From the NCBI GenBank assembly GCA_012861695.1, contig JAAOOA010001122.1:1-64000 (forward strand): a stretch of DNA of 64,000 bases, written 5' to 3'. A model generated the notes under the pieces. That model ran no database searches, was not told the origin of the DNA, and saw only the letters and a list, made by a program, of their open reading frames with translations. Every line of letters begins with the position of its first letter. The stretch's first letter is position 1. Below, one piece after another: positions 1 through 9,993 of this stretch. The DNA comes from Trematomus loennbergii (taxonomy: Eukaryota > Chordata > Actinopteri > Perciformes > Nototheniidae). Both the position numbers and the translations under genes were made by a program.

Positions 1-70
1 CCAGGTGTGGGGTCCGAGCCATCTCCGAGACATCTCTAGTCCGTGTTGATAATGAGGTACCCCCAAAAAA

Positions 71-290
71 GTGCATCATGACTCAGCAATCATCACACTC
101 AACTTTGGTGAGAACCGGGGAAAGGGGTCAAAATGTAAAAAATATACCCCAAAACAGTGCCTCATGACCCCGCAGGAGTCCCCCGCGGACTCCCCTGACA
201 TTCCTCCATGGTGGAAATCATCCAACTCAACTTTGGTGAAAACCGGGGAAAGGGGTCAAAATGTAAAAATTATACCCCCAAATAGTGCCT
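71..290. repeat. Outlying diverged copies of the 128-bp satellite
   Basis: The motif catgac-c-c-gcag followed by cccgcgg and cattcctccatgg, then the ccggggaaaggggtcaaaatg block, occurs here in diverged form. The first unit is shortened: the repeated catgac marker is at 76 and 163, 87 bp apart. These copies are separated from the main array by about 420 bp of other sequence, so they are old outliers or one edge of a once larger array. Confidence 0.85.
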
Positions 291-437
291 CATAATCGGG
301 TAGAGTCACCTGCAAAAGTGCCCTCGCATTCCTCCAAGTGTTGGGAGAACCAGGCTGGGGGGTCTTGAGGCACAAAATGAGGCCCACTCAGAGTGCTTGG
401 TGAGCGGATACATTCTTCCATGATTTCCAACAGCCGG
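291..437. repeat. 147-bp duplicated block, left copy
   Basis: This block reads the same as 2493-2639, from cataatcgggtagagtcacc to ttccaacagccg; I saw no difference by eye. The two copies bracket the satellite array in direct orientation 2,202 bp apart. The sequence after each copy is unrelated, so the duplication ends sharply. Confidence 0.85.
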
Positions 438-478
438 CGGAGGCCCTCCGATGGCGGGTCACGTTTGCCATTCGATCA

Positions 479-513
479 GTGAGAGGAGAGAGGAGAGGAG
501 AGGAGAGGAGGAG
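479..513. repeat. Purine-rich (gagag/gaggag) simple repeat
   Basis: A run made only of G and A, built from gagag and gaggag units. It lies in the ~275 bp of non-satellite DNA between the left duplicated block and the main array. No gene is visible in that interval. Confidence 0.8.
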
Positions 514-712
514 AACGCAGCAAAAATGGTCAAAATCCGTCAACGTACGGGGTGAAACGGCTGTACTAGAGCCCTGGGGGGGCACCCGGGACCGGGCAGT
601 GCCCCCGGGAGAAGGAACCGGGTCAAACGGGCCAAAACAGGAAAAAAAGAAAAATAAAAAGAACCGGGCAAAAGGGGGGAAAATGTGAAAAAAGTGTCCG
701 AAAATAGTGCCT

Positions 713-2375
713 CATGACCCCGCAAGAGTCCCCCGCGGACTCCCCTGACATTCCTCCATGGAGGAAATCATCCAACTCAACTTTGGTGAGAACCGGGGAA
801 AGGGGTCAAAATGGAAAAATTGTACCCCAGAATAGTGCCTCATGACCCAGCAAGAGTCCCCCGCGGACTCCCCTGACATTCCTCCATGGAGGAAATCATC
901 CAACTCAACTTTGGTGAGAACCGGGGAAAGGGGTCAAAATGGAAAAATTGTACCCCAGAATAGTGCCTCATGACCCAGCAAGAGTCCCCCGCGGACTCCC
1001 CTGACATTCCTCCATGGAGGAAATCATCCAACTCAACTTTGGTGAGAACCGGGGAAAGGGGTCAAAATGGAAAAATTGTACCCCAGAATAGTGCCTCATG
1101 ACCCAGCAAGAGTCCCCCGCGGACTCCCCTGACATTCCTCCATGGAGGAAATCATCCAACTCAACTTTGGTGAGAACCGGGGAAAGGGGTCAAAATGGAA
1201 AAATTGTACCCCAGAATAGTGCCTCATGACCCAGCAAGAGTCCCCCGCGGACTCCCCTGACATTCCTCCATGGAGGAAATCATCCAACTCAACTTTGGTG
1301 AGAACCGGGGAAAGGGGTCAAAATGGAAAAATTGTACCCCAGAATAGTGCCTCATGACCCAGCAAGAGTCCCCCGCGGACTCCCCTGACATTCCTCCATG
1401 GAGGAAATCATCCAACTCAACTTTGGTGAGAACCGGGGAAAGGGGTCAAAATGGAAAAATTGTACCCCAGAATAGTGCCTCATGACCCAGCAAGAGTCCC
1501 CCGCGGACTCCCCTGACATTCCTCCATGGAGGAAATCATCCAACTCAACTTTGGTGAGAACCGGGGAAAGGGGTCAAAATGGAAAAATTGTACCCCAGAA
1601 TAGTGCCTCATGACCCAGCAAGAGTCCCCCGCGGACTCCCCTGACATTCCTCCATGGAGGAAATCATCCAACTCAACTTTGGTGAGAACCGGGGAAAGGG
1701 GTCAAAATGGAAAAATTGTACCCCAGAATAGTGCCTCATGACCCAGCAAGAGTCCCCCGCGGACTCCCCTGACATTCCTCCATGGAGGAAATCATCCAAC
1801 TCAACTTTGGTGAGAACCGGGGAAAGGGGTCAAAATGGAAAAATTGTACCCCAGAATAGTGCCTCATGACCCAGCAAGAGTCCCCCGCGGACTCCCCTGA
1901 CATTCCTCCATGGAGGAAATCATCCAACTCAACTTTGGTGAGAACCGGGGAAAGGGGTCAAAATGGAAAAATTGTACCCCAGAATAGTGCCTCATGACCC
2001 AGCAAGAGTCCCCCGCGGACTCCCCTGACATTCCTCCATGGAGGAAATCATCCAACTCAACTTTGGTGAGAACCGGGGAAAGGGGTCAAAATGGAAAAAT
2101 TGTACCCCAGAATAGTGCCTCATGACCCAGCAAGAGTCCCCCGCGGACTCCCCTGACATTCCTCCATGGAGGAAATCATCCAACTCAACTTTGGTGAGAA
2201 CCGGGGAAAGGGGTCAAAATGGAAAAATTGTACCCCAAATAGTGCCTCATGACCCCGCAAGAGTCCCCCGCGGACTCCCCTGACATTCCTCCATGGAGGA
2301 AATCATCCAACTCAACTTTGGTGAAAACCGTGGAAAGGGGTCAAAATGTAAAAATTATACCCCAAATAGTGCCTC
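713..2375. repeat. 128-bp tandem satellite array, about 13 units
   Basis: The marker catgacc recurs at 713, 841, 969 and every 128 bp to 2121, then at 2248. Units from 841 to 2121 look identical; the first (713) and last (2248) carry small changes. Every unit contains a perfect 16-bp palindrome, TTCCTCCATGGAGGAA, and a second dyad, GAGTCC-cccgc-GGACTC. Because 128 is not a multiple of three, overlapping 63-codon open frames recur on the minus strand; they are a by-product of the repeat. The near identity points to recent amplification or ongoing homogenisation. Confidence 0.97.
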
Positions 2376-2492
2376 AAAATCGGGTAGAGTCACCGGGAAA
2401 GTGCCCTCGCATTCCTCCAGGGCTCAAAATGTCACACTTAAACTATTTGGAGAACCGGGAAAATGTAAAAAATAAGCCCCAAAATAGAGCCT
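2376..2492. repeat. Diverged half-units at right edge of the 128-bp array
   Basis: Fragments of the unit (tcaaaatgt, attcctcc, ggagaaccggg) continue in degraded order after the clean array and join the second copy of the 147-bp block. Decay at both edges and identity in the centre is the usual pattern of unequal exchange in a tandem array. Confidence 0.7.
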
Positions 2493-2639
2493 CATAATCG
2501 GGTAGAGTCACCTGCAAAAGTGCCCTCGCATTCCTCCAAGTGTTGGGAGAACCAGGCTGGGGGGTCTTGAGGCACAAAATGAGGCCCACTCAGAGTGCTT
2601 GGTGAGCGGATACATTCTTCCATGATTTCCAACAGCCGT
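2493..2639. repeat. 147-bp duplicated block, right copy
   Basis: This is the second copy of the block at 291-437. After it the sequence turns to an unrelated low-copy stretch (2640-2880) in which I see nothing else. Confidence 0.85.
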
Positions 2640-2880
2640 ATTTTTTCTGAGTCCACCCAAAAACTGGGTTTCTGATTTCGTGCGGAAGGTAGTCTGAAAA
2701 ACATGGATGAATCTTTTTGACAGAGAAGTGGAAATGAAGCCCAGGGACTTTTTCCCCTTCTCCGTTGTACCAACCATCGGAGAAGGGGAAAAATCGGCCC
2801 GAAGCGCCAAACACCTGGCCACTACTCCCGTTGGCACTTAGAAAAAATTTCACAATTTTTCAAAACTTCATTTTTGATTA

Positions 2881-3787
2881 TTTTAAGATATAATTAAGCG
2901 TTTTCTTCACTTTTTTTTTTGCTCCACGGGTGGGGGCGCCTGGCAGGCCGCCTATGAGCACCCAAATTCGGCCTGGATCATCCAGGATTTGTGGGAAAAA
3001 ATCCATAAACTGACTAAATCACCCAGAGAGGTCCCCTACCTAGCCCAAATATATATAATACAAATACATTTAAATAGTAAAAGGTGCACTTGTGCTCTGC
3101 ATTACCCGGAATTTTATTTTCATAGCCCCATGATAGTGATTAAAAATCATTTTCATGGGAAAAAGTGTTAAAACGCCTGATTAAATTATATGCAGGACCC
3201 CAGTGAGCTCCAGACTATGTGCATTGTGTTGGGGAACCATATAAATGATAGAATAAATGCATTCAAATGCAAAAATAATGATTTAAAATCATTTTAGGGG
3301 GACAATTGTGGAGAGGAGCCTGAAAATGACTCTGTTTTAAGATATAATTAAGCGTTTTCTTCACTTTTTTTTGCTTTCCACGGGTGGGGACGCCTGGCAG
3401 GCCGCCTAAGAGCACCCAAATTCGGCCTGGATCATCCAGGATTTGTGGGCAAAGCTCCATAAACTGACTAAATCACCCAGAGAGGTCCCCTTTCTAGCCC
3501 AAATATATATAATACAAATACATTTAAATAGTAAAAGGTGCACTTGTGCTCTGCATTACCGGGAATTTTATTTTCATAGCCCCATGATAGTGATTAAAAA
3601 TCATTTTCATGGGAAAAAGTGTTAAAACGCCTGATTAAATGATATGCAGGACCCCAGTGAGCTCCAGACTATGTGCATTGTGTTGGGGAACCATATAAAT
3701 GATAGAATACATGCATTTAAATGCAAAAATAATGATTTTAAATCATTTTAGGGGGACAATTGTGGAGAGGAGCCTGAAAAAGACTCT
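2881..3787. repeat. 454-bp tandem duplication
   Basis: Two head-to-tail copies, 2881-3334 and 3335-3787, both starting ttttaagatataattaagcg. They share the ccacgggtgggg-cgcctggcaggccgcc block, the atatataatacaaataca block and the gggggacaattgtggagagg block near the end. Differences are a few substitutions and small indels. No coding capacity is evident. Confidence 0.92.
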
Positions 3788-3889
3788 GCAGCACCCCGGA
3801 TAACTACCACTTCATCTGGTTTAAATGTGGTGGTGATAGTGGCATTAACTAGTACCCAGTACTGGGAGAGAACCAGGTTACAGCACATG

Positions 3890-5815
3890 TCTTTTCGACC
3901 CAGGAAAGAGTGCTCGAAAGCTGGCTACAGCATAGTCACAGTGTGGAGGAATATGTTTCAAATGACAGCACACTGCTGCTTGTTGGCAGGCTGACTCACT
4001 TCACTGGTCTCTCACACACACCCAGGGGGGAGAAAGAGGACACATTGACCCAGGAAAGAAGCCTCAAAACACAGGTAAAACTGTGTTAAAGTGTGGGGGA
4101 ACATGTTTCAAATGACAGCACACTGCTGCTTGTTGGCAGGCTGACTCACTTCACTTGTCTCACACACACCCAGGGGGGGGAGAAAGAGGACACATTTACC
4201 CAGGAAAGAGTGCTCGAAAGCTGGCTACAGCATAGTCACAGTGTGGAGGAACATGTTTCAAATGACAGCACACTGCTGCTTGTTGGCAGGCTGACTCACT
4301 TCACTGGTCTCACACACACACCCAGGGGGGAGAAAGAGGACACATTGACCCAGGAAAGAAGCCTCAAAACACAGGTAAAACTGTGTTAAACTGTGGGGGA
4401 ACATGTTTCAAATGACAGCACACTGCTGCTTGTTGGCAGGCTGACTCACTTCACTGGTCTCACACACACCCAGGGGGGGGAAAGAGGACACATTGACCCA
4501 GGAAAGAGTGCTCGAAAGCTGGCTACAGCATAGTCACAGTGTGGAGGAACATGTTTCAAATGACAGCACACTGCTGCTTGTTGGCAGGCTGACTCACTTC
4601 ACTGGTCTCACACACACCCAGGGGGGGAAAGAGGACACATTGACCCAGGAAAGAAGCTCAAAACACAGGTAAAACTGTGTTAAATGTGGGGGAACATGTT
4701 TCAAATGACAGCACACTGCTGCTTGTTGGCAGGCTGACTCACTTCACTGGTCTCACACACACCCAGGGGGGGAGAAAGAGGACACATTTACCCAGGAAAG
4801 AGTGCTCGAAAGCTGGCTACAGCATAGTCACAGTGTGGAGGAACATGTTTCAAATGACAGCACACTGCTGCTTGTTGGCAGGCTGACTCACTTCACTGGT
4901 CTCACACACACCCAGGGGGGAGAAAGAGGACACATTGACCCAGGAAAGAAGCCTCAAAACACAGGTAAAACTGTGTTAAATGTGGGGGAACATGTTTCAA
5001 ATGACAGCACACTGCTGCTTGTTGGCAGGCTGACTCACTTCACTGGTCTCACACACACCCAGGGGGGAGAAAGAGGACACATTGACCCAGGAAAGAGTGC
5101 TCGAAAGCTGGCTACAGCATAGTCACAGTGTGAGGAACATGTTTCAAATGACAGCACACTGCTGCTTGTTGGCAGGCTGACTCACTTCACTGGTCTCACA
5201 CACACCCAGGGGGGGAAAGAGGACACATTGACCCAGGAAAGAAGCTCAAAACACAGGTAAAACTGTGTTAAAGTGTGGGGAACATGTTTCAAATGACAGC
5301 ACACTGCTGCTTGTTGGCAGGCTGACTCACTTCACTGGTCTCACACACACCCAGGGGGGAGAAAGAGGACACATTGACCCAGGAAAGAAGCTCAAAGCTG
5401 GTAAAACATGTCAAAGTGTGGGGGAACATGTTTCAAATGACAGCACACTGCTGCTTGTTGGCAGGCTGACTCACTTCACTGGTCTCACACACACCCAGGG
5501 GGGGAGAAAGAGGACACATTTACCCAGGAAAGAGTGCTCGAAAGCTGGTACAGCATAGTCACAGTGTGGAGGAACATGTTTCAAATGACAGCACACTGCT
5601 GCTTGTTGGCAGGCTGACTCACTTCACTGGTCTCACACACACCAGGGGGGAGAAAGAGGACACATTGACCCAGGAAAGAAGCTCAAAGCTGGCTACAGCA
5701 TAGTCAAACTGTGGGGAACATGTTTCAAATGACAGCACACTGCTGCTTGTTGGCAGGCTGACTCACTTCACTTGTCTCACACACACCCAGGGGGGGAAAG
5801 ATAACACTTGTACCC
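3890..5815. repeat. ~147-bp tandem array with alternating A/B units (dimer ~295 bp)
   Basis: The marker acatgtttcaaatgacagc (atatg- in the first copy) starts at 3951, 4101, 4251, 4401, 4549, 4694, 4843, 4990, 5137, 5282, 5426, 5574 and 5718: 13 copies spaced 144-150 bp. The ~105-bp core is shared. The linker before each core is either type A (ctcgaaagctggctacagc) or type B (ctcaaaacacaggtaaaact). They alternate strictly A-B through ten units. The linkers before 5426 and 5718 are A/B hybrids. The short open frames across the array shift phase with unit length and are not a gene. Confidence 0.95.
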
Positions 5816-5817
5816 AG

Positions 5818-6146
5818 GAATAAGTCTTTGAAAGGCGGGGAAAAGTTGTTTGAAATAGTATAATACCTCCAGGCCGCTTAACTGCACTTTACCACCCAGA
5901 AATAATGTTTAAATGGTCGGGGAAAGTATTTTTAAATGTCTGGAAGAGAGTTTTAGACAGTCATTTTGCACGAAATTATTTAACATAGACGCTCTCCTGA
6001 AAATGCACAGAATATGTGCTTTTTCAGGAGACCGTTAATGTTAAATGATTTCTTGCAAAATGACTGGCTAAAACCCCGGAATAAATGTTTGAAAAGCTGG
6101 GAAAAGTTGTTAAAAATAGGCTGATATCTCCAGGGCGCATCACCAA
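5818..6146. repeat. Direct repeats flanking a long foldback
   Basis: About 68 bp starting gaataagtctttgaaaggcgggg at 5818 recurs, diverged, near 6080 (gaataaatgtttgaaaagc). A shorter related piece lies near 5898. Between them is the foldback listed separately. The repeat picks up directly from the last 147-bp unit (cccagga), so it may be the ancestral flank of that array. Confidence 0.7.
5954..6070. repeat. Imperfect inverted repeat, 56-nt arms, 5-nt loop
   Basis: Arm 1 (5954-6009) and arm 2 (6015-6070) are reverse complements with a few mismatches, including cagtcattttgca pairing with tgcaaaatgactg and ctcctgaaaa-gcaca pairing with tgtgctttttcaggag. The spacing is hairpin-like. It could be the collapsed ends of a small transposon or a hairpin-forming locus. 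I cannot tell which from sequence alone. Confidence 0.8.
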
Positions 6147-7500
6147 AAATGTACAAGCCAGGGAAGATGCCTGAATCCCGGATACTTTAGGTCTGTCACT
6201 TAGGGTGACCGCACCACTCCGCGCTCCGAGAGCGGACGTCCATTGTTTGCAAGGCACCTAAGAGGGATAAGGTATGAAAAGCTCTGTGTGATTTTTTTAA
6301 GTCAAATCTGTGTAATACTTGAGAGAAAAATCCAGTGAAAAGAACTGTGGGTAAAGAATTGCAGAAGACATAGGGACAGAGAGCAACAAGAAGGTGGTAT
6401 AATGTCTGAGACCCTACCTCCACCCTACGGAGATAATAGCTCACAAATGCCACTTATGAGTATCCCATCTAATACTCCTAAAAAAAGAAAAAAACACATG
6501 TTGGACCTGATATTCAGGGAACAGGAATGTTGGAAATAGTAATGTAGATATTGAAAATCTTAAACGGGATCAACCAACCATGTTAGTGAACCCTGCTAAT
6601 ATGGAGCTAAAACATGTAGAAGAGAATTAGGTCCTAGCATGCAAGCACAGTGCGATAATATGATAAGGACTATTAAACTAACCCCTTTTTGGAAATGGGA
6701 TTTTCCGTTACACACAGAAGACTCAATTCAGGTCTGGAAGAACGCTTTACAAACAAGTCAGGAGAGTTAAATGTGGTGCTATGTTGCTCAAAAGGGAGCT
6801 TACACTTTTGGGAAGAGATCTCCCACTTTCTCTGCTCCGGAGGTGCTGCAGTTTCACAGCAGCACACAGGGTCAAAGACAGGCATGACCTCTGGAGAGGG
6901 AGAAAATCTAAATCTGAACAGACCACAGAGCCCATTAAGGGTTTTTATGGCCTTAACACAGAGAGGAAGATCTGGAGATTGTAAGGTACTCTCCCAAACT
7001 ACTCACCCCTCCCCAGAACAAGGGGCAGAGTTTTGCTCTCACCAATAAACAAATCATCTCTTAACCAAGTCAGATTTCAAAGTAGCCATAGCTCCAGTTG
7101 TTAAGAAAAGAGGGTGATTCAAAAGAGTTATCAATAAATTGCCCAGTATATTAAATAAATACAAACAGACACGTATCAATATAAGTCAGATAATATAGAC
7201 GAGGTCAATCATGGATGAAGGCTGACATTTAATGCCTGATATATAAGTAATATGATAAAAATATTACCTGATATTAAATAACTGATGTGTAAGGCTCGAT
7301 TTCTGAAAATAGGAACACCGTTAACGGCGTTCTATTTCAGTAAAAGGGGGGAAAGGATAGAATACATCAGACAATATGTATGTGAGATTATTACGTTTTT
7401 AGGAGAAATTTATCAATTTAAAATACTAGTTATGGTATTTTTTGTTTTGGTTTGTTTGTTGCTTTAAAGAGAATTGATACATTTAAAATAATCTAGCTTT
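6147..7500. other. Non-coding stretch with no recognised gene
   Basis: The longest open frame (6689-7048, 119 codons) has no recognisable domain, no splice context and overlapping frames on both strands, so I do not call it. The only structured element is a 34-bp imperfect palindrome at 7305-7338 centred on CCGTTAACGG. A purine-rich and AT-rich background surrounds it. Confidence 0.5.
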
Positions 7501-7529
7501 GGTTATTTTTTGTTTGTTAGTTGTTCCTT

Positions 7530-7665
7530 TTTTGTTTTATTTTTAATTTTTAATTTTTTAATTTTTTAATTTTTTAATTTTAATTTTTAATTTTAATTTT
7601 ATTTTTTTAATTTTTAATTTTTTTATTTTTTATTTTAATTTTTTTAATTTTTGTTATTATTTTCT
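7530..7665. repeat. A/T low-complexity (attttt/aatttt) tract
   Basis: About 135 bp of variable taattttt units, nearly free of G and C. It marks the left edge of the retroviral relic region and is probably a decayed poly(A)/(T)-derived microsatellite. Confidence 0.85.
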
Positions 7666-7799
7666 GCATAGTCTCTTGTCCACACTCCAGACTAGTTGGT
7701 GCCGCCAATAAACACTAAAGAAGTAGAAAAGATGATTTCAAAACCATATTTCCAGCAACTTAAGGGCTTGGTATGAGACTTCTCCACACAGGCTGCTGA

Positions 7800-7935
7800 C
7801 GTCGAAAGGGGGACCTGAGAAACACAAGGCCAACACAGCAGATTACGTCTGGTTGGAGGGGACCTCCCATGCCGTCCGCCTAGATGGAAAGGGGGACAAC
7901 TGGTACCACTGGAGCCAGTGTGCGGTCGGGAAAAA
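7800..7935 (+). pseudogene. Endogenous retrovirus pol 3' end (integrase C-terminal-like), relic
   Basis: The open frame that includes DYVWLEGTSHAVRLDGKGDN, followed by a WYHWSQC motif, resembles the small SH3-like C-terminal domain of retroviral integrases, where a hydrophobic strand, a T-A-V-R/K strand and a W-I/Y-H-x-S-x-C strand follow one another. Only this end is left; no RT, RNase H or DDE catalytic core is visible upstream. The context supports it: an envelope-like tail, a polypurine tract and an LTR follow in the expected order. It could be a chance match, since it is short. Confidence 0.35.
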
Positions 7936-8336
7936 CACCTGCGAGGACCCTAGACGACATCAGGACAGAGTTGGCCCTCGTCGCGAGGACCCTAGACGAC
8001 ATCAGGAGATCTGGCCCTTGTCAAGGCAGTCGACCCAGGAGGCGCCATCAGCAGAAAGGAGGAGGAGGATCAGGACATCTCTCCAGCAGTCGACCCGGAA
8101 GCCGCCATCAGCGGGCCGGAGGGGCCGGAGGAGGAGTATCAGGACATCTCTCCAATCGACCCGGAGGCCGCCATCAGCGGGCCGGGGGAGAACAATCAGG
8201 CCACATCTCTCTAGCAGGCACCCCAGAAGCCGCCGTCAGCGGGCTGGGGGGACGAAGACATGGCAAACCAAGACGGCACAGGGAACTCCATTTCCCGCTG
8301 AAACAGGTTGATAAGCCGGTGTGGAACTTTGTCTGA
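7935..8336 (+). repeat. GC-rich tandem repeats between pol and env relics
   Basis: Two repeat sets lie here. A 25-bp block beginning gcgaggaccctagacgac occurs at 7941 and 7983, which in frame repeats the peptide ARTLDDIR. A ~60-bp unit marked by gccatcagc recurs near 8044, 8104, 8170 and 8230 (the last as gccgtcagc), rich in Arg, Gly and Pro codons. Two frames stay open across the whole stretch (ends 8311 and 8336). If translated, the product would be a basic Gly/Arg-rich low-complexity protein. Its position would fit the pol-env junction of the relic, but I recognise no known family. Confidence 0.5.
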
Positions 8337-8463
8337 ACAATCCATTTTTTTTAAGGAACTTTCAACTTTATTTTTATATCCCATAATGTAAGGGATTTGT
8401 ATTTTTTTTATTCTACAGAACTATGTGTTACTAAAAGAGGGAAAAGTATGATAATGTCTTTTC

Positions 8464-8560
8464 TAATTTCTGGGCTACTTTCATTGCCATTTTAGTGACA
8501 TGTGGTTGTTGTTGTGTGCCTTGTATCTGCTCATTGTGTGTTAAGACTCAACAGTTCCAC
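8464..8560 (+). pseudogene. Envelope transmembrane-subunit tail, retroviral relic
   Basis: A frame beginning at 8471 encodes a hydrophobic segment (ATFIAILV) followed by a cysteine cluster (CGCCCVPCICSLC). This is the usual layout at the end of the membrane span in fish retroviral envelope proteins. The ectodomain is not recognisable and stops lie on both sides, so nothing functional remains. The distance to the LTR (about 240 bp) fits an envelope C-terminus. This is motif and position evidence only. Confidence 0.4.
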
Positions 8561-8803
8561 CATTGAGGGAAGAGTAAAGATGACTCAGCTGACAAGGACT
8601 GTGTTTTTTAGACATATTTTATTCTCCTCCACTGTCATAATAAGTTGTTGTTGTGGACTGTTCCTAGAGGTTTAAAGTGCTCTATATCCAACTTCTGATG
8701 GGTTTATATGAATGTTGGGACAGACACAGTAAGAAGAAAATTGACAGTGGTAATGTTTCAAATGCTATATGTTGATCTCGTGAGGTGAGATCAAAAGAGG
8801 GAT

Positions 8804-9704
8804 TGAAGGAAAGAGATATGATTCTACACTGTATTGAAGTAAACATGTATTATTTTGAATTGTATTTTAGTAAACATATTATTTTGAATTGTATTGTAGT
8901 TAACATATATTGTTTTGAATTGTATTGTAGTTAACATATATTGTTTGAACTGTTTTTATGTAATCACAAACGGGTTTTGATAATCACTTAGAATAAGAAT
9001 GTTATTCTCACTTTAAATTCACTGACTTAGAGATTCTGTGTCTTACACACCAACATTGATCCTTATCAACACTAAGAGCCAGATGCGGTCACTAAGTCGT
9101 TAAAGACATCGTAAAATAAGGGGAGAAGAGTTTAAAGGTCGGAAGGAGGGAAGTTTAGGTGAAAATATCCCCTGGGAAAAGGAATGTAGAGAAAGATGAG
9201 GTAAAGATAAACATTGACTTTTGACCTGGTGTGGTTGGGGATATCAGTCTGTTCGAAACTCTGATTGACCTCGGCCAGAAGCGAATCCAGCCAATCAGGG
9301 CACTTGGGGGAGGTGGTTAGTTTAAACAGCTCCTCCCCAGGGCTCTACTGATTCGCTTGGGAGGAAAATGGGAAGGAACAATTCAACTCATCTCCGCCCA
9401 AAATAGGGATATGTATACGGATGTTTTTGTGTGTAAAAATGCTTTTTGGGTTAGGTGAGTTGGTTGGTCCGGGTATCTGTGTCGGCATCGCATCATCATC
9501 AGCTTAAAGTCCAATTTCTTTGGTTTGATGAGTGGTTGGTCCTGACATCTTTAGCCGCATCGCATCACGATCCTAAAAAGCCCGGAGTACCCGGTACTCT
9601 GTATAACTTGTATATGTGTTTGATTTCCTACCAGTAAACTCAGATAATTGTTATAACTTTGATTCCGGTGTTTTCAATTCCTTTCTATTTTAATAGAGAT
9701 TTCA
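8804..9704 (+). mobile_element. Probable 3' LTR of an endogenous retrovirus
   Basis: A polypurine tract (aaaagagggat) at 8793-8803 is followed by a TG start. The unit ends near atttca, giving TG...CA borders of about 900 bp. Inside are a CCAAT box in agccaatcaggg (about 9289), diverged ~31-35-bp repeats near 8850-8945 (ttttgaattgtatt) and a terminal AT-rich part. No 5' LTR or convincing TSD is visible, so the right border is approximate. With the pol and env relics upstream, this is the 3' end of a provirus whose 5' part is lost or lies outside recognisable sequence. Confidence 0.55.
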
Positions 9705-9744
9705 GCCTCATCCAACGAACGGCGCGTAGCAGTGTTCTATCCCA

Positions 9745-9993
9745 ACAATAATATAAAATAACAATAGATATAGAACATAGAGTGCAAAGTGAAGTGTCAG
9801 TATTAATAACAGTGGCATATATATATAATCACAATAATACAAAATGAACTGTCCCAGGTGTAGGCAATTTGGGGTAAAGTGTCTTGCCCAGGGACACAAC
9901 GACATGCTGACTGCAGTGGGGTTTGAACCTGTGCTCCCCTGATCCGCCACAACGCACCAGACCACTGCACCACACGCCTCCCAACAAGTCATT
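9745..9993 (-). mobile_element. tRNA-derived SINE
   Basis: Read on the minus strand there is a box-A-like tggtgcagtggtctggtgc and a box-B-like GGTTCAAACC, followed by tgtccctgggcaagacactt, a motif shared by the bodies of many teleost SINEs. An AT-rich tail follows toward lower coordinates. The intact pol III boxes suggest a fairly young insertion. The apparent minus-strand open frame across it is incidental. It is not a functional tRNA, because the cloverleaf cannot be completed. Confidence 0.8.

Noticed and set aside
712..2183. Series of identical 63-codon minus-strand open frames
   Set aside because: They recur every 128 bp because the satellite unit is not a multiple of three; they have no start context and no domain.
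3890..5815. CRISPR array
   Set aside because: The conserved part is ~105 bp and the 'spacers' are just two alternating linkers in a eukaryotic context.
5954..6070. microRNA precursor
   Set aside because: The arms are too long and evenly paired, and flanked by repeats; kept as a foldback without an RNA call.
6689..7048. 119-codon plus-strand open frame
   Set aside because: No domain, and competing frames are open on both strands; likely chance.
9895..9993. tRNA gene (box A and B)
   Set aside because: No complete cloverleaf; the SINE body motif follows, so it is a SINE head.
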